From Deltaproteobacteria bacterium (GTDB taxonomy: Bacteria; Myxococcota_C; UBA6777), in assembly GCA_006226375.1 (NCBI GenBank), contig SBHC01000065.1:62001-126000 (forward strand): DNA of 64,000 nucleotides, written 5' to 3'. The notes beneath the pieces were generated by a model. That model saw only the letters and a program-made list of their open reading frames with translations. It had not been told where the DNA came from and did not search any database. The first letter of the stretch is position 1; the number at the start of each line of letters is the position of its first letter. The position numbers and the translations under genes are program-made. Positions 25,833 to 35,687 of the stretch are shown piece after piece.

Positions 25833-27824
25833 TTAGGGACAATTCACAAACTTCACCTGGTATGTCAGTACGGTGCCAAGCTCTACTTTATAGGTCTCGC
25901 CAGCTTTTGGGAAGCGGGGCTTCCAAGAAAGTCCGGAGGGGTTGCCGTAATTCCCGACCCCACGAGGTGTTAGCGTTTGGACGTCGTTGTCGCTCAGGCG
26001 GGTTAGCTTTACCTGCTTGAGGCCCGAGACCTTGTATTTGGAGCTGGTGATGTGCCAGTCGTTGACTGGGTGACGAGTTCCAGCACCCATCGCTTGGATG
26101 GGCACGATGCCTGGAGGCGGGAAGGCGTAGTAGTCGGGCCCCTTGGCGCTGTTTGAGTAATCAAACACATACATACAGGAGGCCACTCGCCAACGCCCTG
26201 AGCCTGTTGCGAGGCCAAAACCGACCTGTCCCAACTTGGGCGACAGGATCCACAGGCGGTGGCCCAGGCTGGGTGTGCCTCTGTCTGCAATGTACTGCGA
26301 GACGGTCTCGGCCGGATGGCTCACTCCCCACGACAAATTGCTTTTCCCAGAAGTGGACGCTCCTGTCGCGTTGTAGCACTTCCAGGTCTGGGGTGGACTG
26401 TGTGGATTCACGCCGTTTCCTGGACCATCGTTGTTGGCTTGCAACACTGCGCAAGCCTGCGTGTTTTTGCTGTATGTCTTGTTCTCCGTGACAGGCGCAA
26501 ATCCCAGCAACCATCGATACAGAGTGACTCGTCGAACAGCATCGTCGATGGAGCCTTGCGCGATACTGCCAACGTCACAGTTGCCCTGACTTTGGAAGTT
26601 GGCTTGGGTCTTAATGGGGAAGTCTGCTCTCCAGCGGTTGCACACCTGCTGCTCGGTGCGTTGCGACGGATCTGTAGGCGACTTGCATTGTCCCTGGCTA
26701 CAGATCTTGTCGGTGGGGCAGTCTTGTTCTTTGGTCCAAACGAGGCAACCTTTGCTGTCTTTCTTGCAGATCTGTACGGTTGTTGCTGCACATCGCTTTG
26801 CATTCTCTGTACAGGCGGTGGGGCACTTGTTCTTGCACTGTCCTTGCTCACAGGTTTGACTGGAAGTGCAAGCTTGCGTTTCTTTCCATACGAGGCATCC
26901 CTGCGCGTTTTTCTGGCACGTCTCTACCTTGTTGCTGGTGCAACGTTTTTGTTGAAGCGTACAAGGTGCGGGGCATGAAGATTTGCAGGTGCCGTTCAGA
27001 CAAGTTTGACCTTGTGGGCAGCTTTTCGGAGCCCCCCATTCCCAGCAGCCTTGCGCGTTCTTTTGGCAAGTGACTGTCGCGTTGTTCTGGCACTTTGTGT
27101 CACCGTCTTTGCAAGTGTCGTTGCAGGATGCTTTGCAAACGCCGCTTTCACAGGCTTGACCGGTCGGGCAGGGGAGCGCTTGGCTCCAGAGCAAACAAGC
27201 GGTGCCTCCTTGCTTCTGACAGGTTTGCAGCCCGTTGCCTTGGCAGCGAGTGTCTCCTTCGGTACACGGAGGAGGGCAGCCTTGCTGGCAGTTGCCGTCC
27301 TGGCAAGTCATGCCCGACGCACAGGGCGTTCCGCTGCTCCACTTTGTACATCCTGTGGTGTTGTCGAGAATGCACTGTTCGGGCGCGTTTCCTGAACAGC
27401 GTTTGTCTCCGAGTTTGCAGGCGTTGGTGCAGCCTTGGTTGGGATCCACACAGGCACCGTTTTGACAAACTTGAGGGGACACACAGTCCTCAATCTTGGC
27501 TCGTGCTTTGTTGCACTCATCAAACCAGTACACAGCCTGACCCTGGCAATCTTTGTGATGTTCGGCCTGTGTACAGGTTGAGGTGGTGTTGCCGCTGCAC
27601 TGGGCTGTCTCGCCTTGTTGGGTACAAGTTTGTCCTGCCGAGCAGGGAAGCAAGGCCCAGGAGTAACAGCCGGTGGTCTGCTCTTGGGCACACCACCAAA
27701 CCCCTTGGCCCCCGCAGCGTTTTTGGTCGGGCGTACAGATCTGGGGGCAGGGCGCAGAGCCGCATGACATGAAAAAGGAAGTGAGGATGATACCCCCAAG
27801 TGCGATAAGAATCCCTCGAACCAT
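25833..27824 (-). CDS. Cysteine-rich lipoprotein with a C-terminal CAP (SCP/PR-1) domain
   Basis: The 663-residue protein has a lipoprotein signal (GGIILTSFFMSC) and about eight disulfide-rich units of roughly 45 residues, each with CxxGD.(K/R)C.....(E/T)CQK...GC..W....C..G..C..G.C. It ends in a CAP domain (from about residue 410) with VTLYRWLLGFAPV, NPHSPPQTWKC, SNLSWGVSHPAE and LGHRLWILSPKLGQVGFG. CAP domains bind lipids or act in cell-surface interactions and sometimes proteolysis. ATG 27824 with AGGTAGGA is preferred over the upstream in-frame start at 27884. It is divergent from the peroxiredoxin gene. Confidence 0.82.
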   Translation of the reverse strand: MVRGILIALGGIILTSFFMSCGSAPCPQICTPDQKRCGGQGVWWCAQEQTTGCYSWALLPCSAGQTCTQQGETAQCSGNTTSTCTQAEHHKDCQGQAVYWFDECNKARAKIEDCVSPQVCQNGACVDPNQGCTNACKLGDKRCSGNAPEQCILDNTTGCTKWSSGTPCASGMTCQDGNCQQGCPPPCTEGDTRCQGNGLQTCQKQGGTACLLWSQALPCPTGQACESGVCKASCNDTCKDGDTKCQNNATVTCQKNAQGCWEWGAPKSCPQGQTCLNGTCKSSCPAPCTLQQKRCTSNKVETCQKNAQGCLVWKETQACTSSQTCEQGQCKNKCPTACTENAKRCAATTVQICKKDSKGCLVWTKEQDCPTDKICSQGQCKSPTDPSQRTEQQVCNRWRADFPIKTQANFQSQGNCDVGSIAQGSIDDAVRRVTLYRWLLGFAPVTENKTYSKNTQACAVLQANNDGPGNGVNPHSPPQTWKCYNATGASTSGKSNLSWGVSHPAETVSQYIADRGTPSLGHRLWILSPKLGQVGFGLATGSGRWRVASCMYVFDYSNSAKGPDYYAFPPPGIVPIQAMGAGTRHPVNDWHITSSKYKVSGLKQVKLTRLSDNDVQTLTPRGVGNYGNPSGLSWKPRFPKAGETYKVELGTVLTYQVKFVNCP

Positions 27825-28046
27825 CGGTGTTGTCCTACCTGCGTTGTTTCTTGGAACGGGACGAAAGGTTGCAGACCTGGCCATCGAACGACTGCCCCTC
27901 CGTCATTTTCAGGATAACAGGGTGTTTCAACATGTCAATTGCTGTTCTCTGGTTCCCTTCTTGAAAAAATGGGAATGGACATCCCTCTCGATTTGGTTAT
28001 CATCTCCAACCGTTCATTTTGGCTCATTTCTATCTAGGAGAAAACG

Positions 28047-28685
28047 ATGGCTATTCGACTTGGAGACACCGCCCCCGACTTTACCGTGGACACCACCGAA
28101 GGTGAGATCAGCTTTCATGAGTACCTGGGTGACTCATGGGGAGTTTTGTTCTCTCACCCCGCTGACTACACGCCCGTGTGCACCACAGAGTTGGGCATGG
28201 TTGCGAAACTGAACGAAGAGTTCGCCAAGCGCAACGTGAAGACCATTGCTTTGTCGGTGGACCCCATTGATTCCCACAACGGTTGGGTCAGTGACATCAA
28301 TGAGACCCAAGGTTGCACCGTCAACTATCCCATCATCGCCGATCCCGACCGCAAAGTGGCTGACCTGTACGACATGATCCATCCCAACGCTGACAACACC
28401 CTGACCGTGCGTTCGGTGTTTGTGATCGACCCCAACAAGAAAGTCCGCCTGACGCTGACTTATCCTGCTGCCACAGGCCGAAACTTCGATGAGATCCTGC
28501 GTGTCATCGACTCCCTCCAGTTGACCGACTACCACAAGGTCGCGACTCCAGCGAACTGGAAAGACGGTGATGACTGCGTGATCGTTCCTTCCATCAAGGA
28601 CAAGGACGAGATTGAGAAGCTCTTCCCGAAAGGTCACACCGTTGTGAAACCCTACCTTCGTATGACTCCCCAACCCAACAAGTAA
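28047..28685 (+). CDS. 1-Cys peroxiredoxin (Prx6 type)
   Basis: The 212-residue protein has the peroxidatic motif HPADYTPVCTTELG with Cys 45, and no second conserved cysteine at the usual resolving position. C-terminal features of the Prx6 group (PYLRMTPQP) are present. It reduces peroxides in the cytoplasm using an external reductant. TAGGAG lies upstream of the ATG. It sits alone between a divergent lipoprotein gene and the NRDE gene. Confidence 0.93.
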   Translation: MAIRLGDTAPDFTVDTTEGEISFHEYLGDSWGVLFSHPADYTPVCTTELGMVAKLNEEFAKRNVKTIALSVDPIDSHNGWVSDINETQGCTVNYPIIADPDRKVADLYDMIHPNADNTLTVRSVFVIDPNKKVRLTLTYPAATGRNFDEILRVIDSLQLTDYHKVATPANWKDGDDCVIVPSIKDKDEIEKLFPKGHTVVKPYLRMTPQPNK

Positions 28686-28766
28686 TCTTCACCTGTCCTG
28701 CCTCATTTCTCTCCTTGGCTACCTCCTTCATTTCCTGTACAACCTTGGCTCGTAGGAGGTAGGTCT

Positions 28767-29570
28767 ATGTGTACTCTGCTCATCTTAAATCAGGTATCCC
28801 CGGAGTATCCGGTCATTGTGGCTGCGAATCGGGACGAGTTTTTGGAGCGCCCCGCCACAGATGCTCAAGTCTTGTTGGAAGATCCCCGGACTATCGGTGG
28901 GGTGGATCTTCAAAGCCAGGGAACATGGATGGGAGCCACAGCGGATGGTTACTTTGTTGGACTGACCAACCAACGCTCGTTCTCCAGCGCAGATGTGGAG
29001 CGTTTGTCGCGAGGTCCTCTTGTGCTCAACACGCTTCAGGCTGGCTCGTTGGACGCGGGTCTTGCTTACCTTCGCTCACTTCGAGGCTCTGATTTCAATC
29101 CATTTAATCTTCTCCTGGGTGACTCTCAGAGGCTCTTTGTGGCCTATGGTCGGATTGACCAACCCGACATTCAGATGGAAGAGGTTCCTCCTGGAGTTCA
29201 GATCTTACCCAACGATGTTCTCAACTCACCGTTGTTCTCGAAGGTCCAACGGGCTCGGGCTCTCCTGGAACCACACGATTTTTCAACGCTGGCTTGGGGA
29301 GACATTGTCTCTGTTCTTCAACAAGTGTTGTCGGACCGGGAGCTGCCGCCGTTGGAAAAGGTTCCTTATCCTTCGGAGGGAAGCGAGTACCCCCACGAGC
29401 TGTTCCAGAAACTCCAGGCTCTGCGCGTGGCCTTGCCTGGATACGGAACGCGTTCCGCGACGATGGTCGCGCTTCAACCCTCCAAAGTGGCCCACTACCT
29501 GTTCACCAACAACGCACCAGACCAGTCATCTTTTGTCGATATCACCTCGTTACTTTATCCACCATCGTAA
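28767..29570 (+). CDS. NRDE (TANGO2-like) family protein
   Basis: The 267-residue protein opens MCTLLILNQ with Cys 2 and carries VIVAANRDEFLERPA, TWMGATADGYFVGLTN and, near the end, GTRSATMVAL. These are the marks of the NRDE/TANGO2 family. The precise activity is not settled; eukaryotic TANGO2 is linked to lipid or heme handling. GGAGGTAGG gives a strong ribosome-binding site. Confidence 0.9.
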   Translation: MCTLLILNQVSPEYPVIVAANRDEFLERPATDAQVLLEDPRTIGGVDLQSQGTWMGATADGYFVGLTNQRSFSSADVERLSRGPLVLNTLQAGSLDAGLAYLRSLRGSDFNPFNLLLGDSQRLFVAYGRIDQPDIQMEEVPPGVQILPNDVLNSPLFSKVQRARALLEPHDFSTLAWGDIVSVLQQVLSDRELPPLEKVPYPSEGSEYPHELFQKLQALRVALPGYGTRSATMVALQPSKVAHYLFTNNAPDQSSFVDITSLLYPPS

Positions 29571-29753
29571 GCCAACTTGTTGAGGATGGATCGCACTTTT
29601 GCGTGGGTGCTCCGTAGATACCTGCGAACTTGCGCGGTCCATCGGTGGTGGAACATGTGTTGTATGTGTTACAACAATGACACGTTTCGCCTTTTGGAGC
29701 GTCGCAACTACAACCAAACGCAAGGAGCTGTTTCTTCGGATATCTGAGGAGCG

Positions 29754-30206
29754 ATGGGGACTATGGAACCAAACACAGACCAAAACACAATTGAGATTAA
29801 CCCGGAGCTTTCGATTCCAGAAGCAGAGCTATCGTTCCAGTACGCCCTCAGCGGTGGACCAGGCGGTCAGCATGTAAACAAGACCGCTTCCAAGGTCTTG
29901 TTGCTATTCAATGTGGCGGAATCACCTAGCTTGACCGAAGTTCAGCGATTCAAGATTATGGAAGCCTTGTCCAACCGCATCGACAAGGAAGGGGTTCTCC
30001 AGGTCGTTTCGCAAAAACATCGGAGTCAACGACGAAACCGCGAAGAAGCGGTGATTCGGTTCCAGCAGTTTTTGGTGGAAGCTCTCACGGAGCAAAAAGA
30101 GCGCAAAGCGACGCGTCCCACACGTCGTCAACGGCAACGTCGCCTGGATGACAAAAAGAAACAATCCGAACGCAAAGCCGATCGAAATTGGAAATGGGAC
30201 GGCTAA
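29754..30206 (+). CDS. arfB: Alternative ribosome-rescue factor ArfB (release-factor-like)
   Basis: The 150-residue protein has the catalytic GGQ at residues 37-39 in SGGPGGQHVNKTASK. It ends in a Lys/Arg-rich tail (RRQRQRRLDDKKKQSERKAD) that in ArfB enters the empty mRNA channel. It hydrolyses peptidyl-tRNA on stalled ribosomes. It lacks the codon-recognition domains of true release factors. TGAGGAGCG precedes the ATG. The HAD gene starts three bases after its stop. Confidence 0.92.
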   Translation: MGTMEPNTDQNTIEINPELSIPEAELSFQYALSGGPGGQHVNKTASKVLLLFNVAESPSLTEVQRFKIMEALSNRIDKEGVLQVVSQKHRSQRRNREEAVIRFQQFLVEALTEQKERKATRPTRRQRQRRLDDKKKQSERKADRNWKWDG

Positions 30207-30209
30207 CCT

Positions 30210-30839
30210 GTGAGTCGTTGGAACACCATTCTCTTGGATTGGGCTCGGGTGTTGCATGATGTGAGCTGGCGTTACGCTGCTCGTGCGCTCCAAGACGTCG
30301 TGGGTTTCGAGGACAAAGCCCGCATGCAAGACGCCTTCTTTCCCGCGTTGTTGGAGCGAGAACGTGGCGCGATGGAGGCTGATGTGTTTTGGTCAGCCGT
30401 GGTCAAGTCGTACGAGATGGAGCCGGCGCCAACGACGATTCAGGCGTTTGTGGAAGCGTACCAACAAGTCGCGGGTGGCTCCTTTCCCGAGATGCTCGCG
30501 CTCTTACGCGAACTCCGACAAACCCGGCCCGAGTGGACCCTGGCGATCCTCTCCAACGGCGCACCCGAAGTGATGGAAGTGGCTGAACGAAGCGAAGAAC
30601 GTACCCTTGTAGACCACGCCTTTTACTCTTGCCTCATGAAGATAAGAAAGCCCAAGCCCGAAGCGTTTCTCCATGTGACTGAGGCTTTGAACACCACGCC
30701 AGAGCAAACCTTCTTTATCGACGACCAACTTAAAAATGTTGAAGCCGCCCGAGCATTGGGCATGACCGCCTTTCACTTCCAAGGCATCGAGGACATACAA
30801 CGTTTAAGGAATAGCTTGCTTCCTCATCGGCGTGGGTAG
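30210..30839 (+). CDS. HAD-superfamily hydrolase
   Basis: The 209-residue protein starts at GTG 30210, three bases after arfB. HAD motifs are present in order: the nucleophile segment ILLDWARVLHD (motif I; the second aspartate of DxD is Ala, as the DxGGV branch also varies), LAILSNGAPEV (motif II Ser), KPKPEAF (motif III Lys) and FIDDQLKNVEAARALGM (motif IV Asp-Asp). It resembles the IA-type phosphatases of small metabolites. The substrate is unknown; coupling to arfB suggests co-expression. Confidence 0.83.
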   Translation: MSRWNTILLDWARVLHDVSWRYAARALQDVVGFEDKARMQDAFFPALLERERGAMEADVFWSAVVKSYEMEPAPTTIQAFVEAYQQVAGGSFPEMLALLRELRQTRPEWTLAILSNGAPEVMEVAERSEERTLVDHAFYSCLMKIRKPKPEAFLHVTEALNTTPEQTFFIDDQLKNVEAARALGMTAFHFQGIEDIQRLRNSLLPHRRG

Positions 30840-30973
30840 CCTCACTCCAAAAACCGCAAATGGACACAACATTCGCGCAAATGGATGGCACAGGGCAAGT
30901 CACCACACATGTTGTTTCCGGCGTCATCAGATGTGCAAAGGCATGTTGTTTGGAAGGGGTAAGATTGGGAGGA

Positions 30974-33900
30974 TTAGGATTGGGAGGACCAGAACTCTCC
31001 GCTACCTTGGATCTGGGGTGGGGCGTACTCATCCCAGCTTTTGAGGAGCATGTCTTCGTCGGGAACGCGGTCGAGGGCTTCGGCGAAGCGTTGGGCGATT
31101 TGACGGTTGGTGATGAGCGGGACCGCGTAGTCCACTGCGGTTCGACGGATGATGTAGTCGTTGGTGAGTTCTTCTTCCTGGTAGTTCTTGGGGATGTTAA
31201 TGACCAGGTCGATCTTGCCTTCTTTGAGATAGTCCACGATGTTGGGGGACTTCTGCTCCAGCGGCCAGTGCAACAACTCCACCGGGATACCGTGGGAGAT
31301 CATAAAGGTCGCGGTCCCTTGGGTGGCGTAGCATTTGATGCCCATGTTGGCCAAAAGGTGCTTGGCTCCGAGGAGTTCGGCCTTGGACTCCAGCGGTCCA
31401 GTGGAGAACAAAATGGACTCGATCTTTCTCTTGTACCCAACGGAGAGAAGGGACTTGAGGAACGCTTCGTAGAAGTTGTCTCCGAGGCAGGCGACCTCTC
31501 CTGTGGAGGCCATCTCTACGCCCAAGGTGGGGTCGGCTCCAGCCAGTCGTGTGAAGGAGAACTGAGGTGCTTTCACTCCGACATAATCGAGTTCAAACAG
31601 CGAGTTCTCTTGGACCTCCACCGGCTTGTTCACCATGATTCGGACGGCGGTCTCGATGAAGTTCCGCTTCATGATCTTGGAGACAAACGGGAAGCTTCGT
31701 GACGCCCGGAGGTTACACTCAATCACCTTCACCGCGTTATGCTTGGCGATGTATTGGATGTTGAAGGGGCCGTGGATCTTGAGCGCTTGGGCTATCTTTT
31801 TGGAGATGCGACGGACCTGGCGAATCGTCTCGAGGTAGGTTCGCTGAGGAGGCAGAACCAGCGTCGCATCACCGGAGTGGACGCCGGCGTTTTCCACGTG
31901 CTCCGAGATAGCATACTGGATGATCTCGCCGTTGCGAGCGACAGCGTCAAACTCGATCTCCTTGGCGTTCTCTAGGAACTTACTCACAACCGTCGGATGT
32001 TCGGGGGAAATCATCTCTGCGCGTTCGAGGAACTTGTGCAGCTCGCTTGGGTTGGACGCCACGGCCATCGCCGCACCGCTCAACACATACGAGGGGCGGA
32101 TCAGCACCGGATAGCCGACATCATCGGCAAACTCTTCCACCTCTTCCAGCGTGTTAAGCTCTTTCCAGGCCGGCTGGTCGATGTGGAGTTCATCGAGCAA
32201 GCTGGAGAACTTGTGGCGGTTTTCCGCCCGGTCAATGTCTTCTGGAGAGGTTCCCAGGATAGGAATGTCGGCCTGATACAATCGCAACGCGAGGTTGTTG
32301 GGAATCTGGCCGCCCATCGAGATAATCACACCTTCGGGGTTGAGCCGTCGGTTGATCTCTTTGACGTTTTCAAAGCTGATTTCGTCGAAGAACAGGAGGT
32401 CACATTCGTCGTAGTCGGTGCTCACCGTTTCTGGGTTGTAGTTGAGCATCGCGGTGTGGTAGCCGAGCTTGCGCAGGGTTTGGCCTGCAGTCACGCAGCA
32501 CCAATCGAACTCCACCGAGCTTCCGATGCGGTAGGCCCCTGAACCAAGGATCAAGACGGTCGGGTCAAGGTTGAGATCCACATCGTCCTGTTGGCCATGG
32601 TACGACAGATAAAGGTAGTTGGATTGCGCCGGGTATTCCGCGGCGAGAGTGTCGATCTGTCGAATGCAGGGGTGAAGGTTGTGCTTGTCGCGTTGGTCCC
32701 AGATGTTGTCGGCCGTAACGCCTGTAAGGCTGGCAAGCTGCTCATCGGAGAAGCCGGCTTTCTTGGCTTCTTGGAGCAGGGGCTTGGGTAGCTCTTCTTG
32801 CTTGTGTTTCTCGACTGCCTTCTCCACATCGATGATGTGTTGGAGCTTGTACAAGAACCAGCGGTCAATGTGACACCACTGGTGGATCTCTTCAACCGTA
32901 TGACCTTCTCGCAGCGCTTGCGCGATGGCAAAGATCCGCTCTTCTGTGGGGTTGGCGATCTCTTCCTTGAGGTCATCGGGATCAAAGTGGAACAGCTCCG
33001 GGTTGTTCGCGGAGAGACCCTTGGCTCCAATTTCTAACATGCGGATCGCTTTTTGAAGTGACTCCTCAAAGCTACGGCCGATCGCCATGACCTCACCGAC
33101 GGACTTCATCCCAGAGCCCAGTTGGCGGGAGACCATGTTGAACTTCTTCATGTCCCATCGCGGCATCTTGACCACGATGTAATCCAACGCAGGCTCAAAG
33201 AAAGCCTTGGTCACCTGAGTCATTGCATTTTTGAGTTCGTGCAAGCCGTAGCCCAAAGCGAGCTTGGCTGCGACAAAGGCGAGCGGATACCCGGTCGCTT
33301 TGGAAGCCAAAGCAGAGCTACGAGAGAGGCGAGCGTTGACCTCAATGATTCGGTAGTCTTCGGCGTGTGGGTCGTAACCAAACTGGATGTTGCACTCGCC
33401 GACCACGCCCAGGTGACGGATCACCTCAATCGAGACCTTGCGGAGGTAGTGATAGTCCCGGTTTGTCAGCGTTTGGCTGGGCGCGACAACGATACTCTCC
33501 CCGGTGTGGATCCCCATCGGGTCGAAGTTTTCCATGTTGCAGACGGTGATGCAGTTGTCGTAGCGGTCACGGACAACCTCGTATTCGATCTCTTTCCAAC
33601 CTTCGAGGTATTCTTCGACCAGGATCTGCTCGGTGTACGAGAGCGCCTTGGAAGCGCGGGCTTCCATCTCTTCCTGGTTGTAACAGACTCCAGAACCCAA
33701 GCCGCCCAAGGCAAAAGCAATCCGGACAATCACAGGGTAGGACAACTCTTCGGCGATCGCGAGGGCTTCTTCCACAGAAGTGGCGGCCCGGCTTCGCGGT
33801 GTCTTGGCGCCAATCTTGTGGAGCTTTTGCGCAAAGAGGTCGCGGTCTTCTGTTTCGTTGACTGTTTCAACAGGGGTGCCGAGTACCTCGACATTGTACT

Positions 33901-34222
33901 TCTCAAACACGCCCATGCGGTCGAGCTCAAGGCCACAGTTGAGGGCCGTTTGTCCACCAAAGCTGAGGAGGATGCCGTCGGGTTTCTCTTTGGCGATGAC
34001 CTGCTCCACAAAGTCCGGGCGTACCGGGAGAAAGTAGACGCGGTCCGCGAGGTTCTCGGAGGTTTGGATGGTGGCGATGTTGGGGTTGATCAGGATGGAT
34101 TGGATTCCCTCTTCACGAAGCGCCTTAATCGCCTGACTTCCGGAGTAGTCAAACTCTCCCGCTTCACCAATTTTTAATGCAGCGCTGCCCAGGATGATGA
34201 CTTTGCTGTACTTCTTACTCAT
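30974..34222 (-). CDS. carB: Carbamoyl-phosphate synthase large subunit
   Basis: The 1082-residue protein has the normal length and layout: two duplicated ATP-grasp halves and a C-terminal MGS-like allosteric domain. It opens with KVIILGSAALKIGEAGEFDY; the second half begins with TVLILGSGAYRIGSSVEFDW. It makes carbamoyl phosphate for pyrimidines and arginine from bicarbonate, ammonia and two ATP. The long open frame extends upstream to 34645 through carA, but MSKKYSKV at 34222 fits the family start. carA ends 92 bases upstream on the same strand. Confidence 0.96.
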   Translation of the reverse strand: MSKKYSKVIILGSAALKIGEAGEFDYSGSQAIKALREEGIQSILINPNIATIQTSENLADRVYFLPVRPDFVEQVIAKEKPDGILLSFGGQTALNCGLELDRMGVFEKYNVEVLGTPVETVNETEDRDLFAQKLHKIGAKTPRSRAATSVEEALAIAEELSYPVIVRIAFALGGLGSGVCYNQEEMEARASKALSYTEQILVEEYLEGWKEIEYEVVRDRYDNCITVCNMENFDPMGIHTGESIVVAPSQTLTNRDYHYLRKVSIEVIRHLGVVGECNIQFGYDPHAEDYRIIEVNARLSRSSALASKATGYPLAFVAAKLALGYGLHELKNAMTQVTKAFFEPALDYIVVKMPRWDMKKFNMVSRQLGSGMKSVGEVMAIGRSFEESLQKAIRMLEIGAKGLSANNPELFHFDPDDLKEEIANPTEERIFAIAQALREGHTVEEIHQWCHIDRWFLYKLQHIIDVEKAVEKHKQEELPKPLLQEAKKAGFSDEQLASLTGVTADNIWDQRDKHNLHPCIRQIDTLAAEYPAQSNYLYLSYHGQQDDVDLNLDPTVLILGSGAYRIGSSVEFDWCCVTAGQTLRKLGYHTAMLNYNPETVSTDYDECDLLFFDEISFENVKEINRRLNPEGVIISMGGQIPNNLALRLYQADIPILGTSPEDIDRAENRHKFSSLLDELHIDQPAWKELNTLEEVEEFADDVGYPVLIRPSYVLSGAAMAVASNPSELHKFLERAEMISPEHPTVVSKFLENAKEIEFDAVARNGEIIQYAISEHVENAGVHSGDATLVLPPQRTYLETIRQVRRISKKIAQALKIHGPFNIQYIAKHNAVKVIECNLRASRSFPFVSKIMKRNFIETAVRIMVNKPVEVQENSLFELDYVGVKAPQFSFTRLAGADPTLGVEMASTGEVACLGDNFYEAFLKSLLSVGYKRKIESILFSTGPLESKAELLGAKHLLANMGIKCYATQGTATFMISHGIPVELLHWPLEQKSPNIVDYLKEGKIDLVINIPKNYQEEELTNDYIIRRTAVDYAVPLITNRQIAQRFAEALDRVPDEDMLLKSWDEYAPPQIQGSGEFWSSQS

Positions 34223-34314
34223 GAGGTCTTCGCCTTTGTGTTCGTTCCCAGGCCAACCTTTCGGTGGGTTCTGGGTTTGCGTCATGGGATAAGCGATGGA
34301 TGGAGCGTGGCTTG

Positions 34315-35430
34315 TCAGGCGCTGTGAATCAGCTCTGCAAACTTGTCGAAGAGGAAGTTGGCATCCACGGGTCCTGGGGAGGCCTCGGGGTGAAATTGAA
34401 CGCTGAAGAAGGGAGAGTTCTTGTGTTGGATTCCTTCGTTGGTGTCGTCGTTGAGGTTCACAAACCAAGGCTTCCAATCGGGCGGGATGGTCTCCGTATC
34501 GACGGCAAAGCTGTGGTTTTGAGAGGTGATCAAACAACGGTTGGTTCCGACCTCCAACACCGGCTGGTTCTGGCTGCGGTGGCCGTACTTCAACTTGTAG
34601 GTGTTGGCGCCAGCGGCCAGTGACATCAACTGGTGTCCCATGCAAATTCCGAAAACTGGCGTGTTTTTGGAGAGCATCTTACGGATCTGCATCACGGTGG
34701 CCTTGCACATCTTGGGGTTGCCTGGGCCGTTGGAGATAAACAGGCCATCCATCGGAAGCTCCGCGAAGGAGTAGTCCCAGGGGACCCGGAGCAACTCGAA
34801 GTCTTGCTTGATCAGGTGATGGATGATGTTGTGCTTGCAGCCACAATCCACCACGACAACGCGCTTTTTGCTTTCACCCACATTGTAACGGATGGGCTCG
34901 GGGATGCTGACTTGGGCGACCATGTTGTCCATATCGGGGTCGTAAAAATCGATGTCGTCGTTGCCAAACACAACTTTCCCAAGCATCGTTCCTTTTTCCC
35001 GCAGCTTCATGGTTAAAGCGCGAGTGTCGATGCCGCTGAGCGCGGGGATCTTGTGGGTGTTCAGCCAGTCTCCCAAGCTGCGGGTCGCGTTCCAGTGGCT
35101 GTACCGCTCGGAGTACTCAGAGACCAACAGCGCCTGGACCTGAATGCGGCCGGATTCAAAGTCGTTTTGGAGTTGCTTGGGGTCGGAAACGGGAGGGATT
35201 CCGTAGTTGCCAACGAGGGGATAGGTGAGCGCTAGAATTTGTCCGCTGTAAGACGGGTCAGTTAGGGATTCGGGGTAGCCCACCATCCCTGTGTTAAAGA
35301 CGACCTCGCCGGCTACGGAATGAGGATACCCAAACGATTGGCCCTCCAACACCGTACCATCTTGAAGAATCAATCTTCCCTTGGGTCGGGAAGATGGGCT
35401 GTTGGGAGTCGTGGAAGAGGGAGTTTGCAT
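34315..35430 (-). CDS. carA: Carbamoyl-phosphate synthase small subunit (glutamine amidotransferase)
   Basis: The 371-residue product has the CarA N-terminal domain (GRLILQDGTVLEGQSFGY, GEVVFNTGMVGYPESLTDPSY) and a class-I glutamine amidotransferase domain. The nucleophile is in FGICMGHQLM and the catalytic His-Glu in QFHPEASPGP. It supplies ammonia from glutamine to CarB. ATG 35430 follows AAAGGAAACG; an in-frame upstream start at 35538 adds a poorly conserved leader. First gene of the carAB pair. Confidence 0.96.
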   Translation of the reverse strand: MQTPSSTTPNSPSSRPKGRLILQDGTVLEGQSFGYPHSVAGEVVFNTGMVGYPESLTDPSYSGQILALTYPLVGNYGIPPVSDPKQLQNDFESGRIQVQALLVSEYSERYSHWNATRSLGDWLNTHKIPALSGIDTRALTMKLREKGTMLGKVVFGNDDIDFYDPDMDNMVAQVSIPEPIRYNVGESKKRVVVVDCGCKHNIIHHLIKQDFELLRVPWDYSFAELPMDGLFISNGPGNPKMCKATVMQIRKMLSKNTPVFGICMGHQLMSLAAGANTYKLKYGHRSQNQPVLEVGTNRCLITSQNHSFAVDTETIPPDWKPWFVNLNDDTNEGIQHKNSPFFSVQFHPEASPGPVDANFLFDKFAELIHSA

Positions 35431-35687
35431 CGTCGTTTCCTTTCCGAGAAGGCGGAGGCTCACGAACATAGCCCTTAACAATGTAGGAATGACAGCATTC
35501 ACCAACGTTTTGGGCTGCGGGTAGACATCCTCAGACATCCAATTGCGAGCCTAAATACGGGCATCTTGTTGGGAAGTCAAGAGCAATGTGTCGGTTCCCC
35601 TCTCCCCTCTTGCACTTCCGGGGCGAATCCCTCATAATTGCTTCCCTTGTGTCGTGTTTTGAAAGTTAGTCTTCATTGGAGGGTGTA

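Noticed and set aside
30963-30993. Short direct repeat GATTGGGAGGA twice near the carB end
   Set aside because: Two short copies only, no spacing or neighbour that suggests a function.
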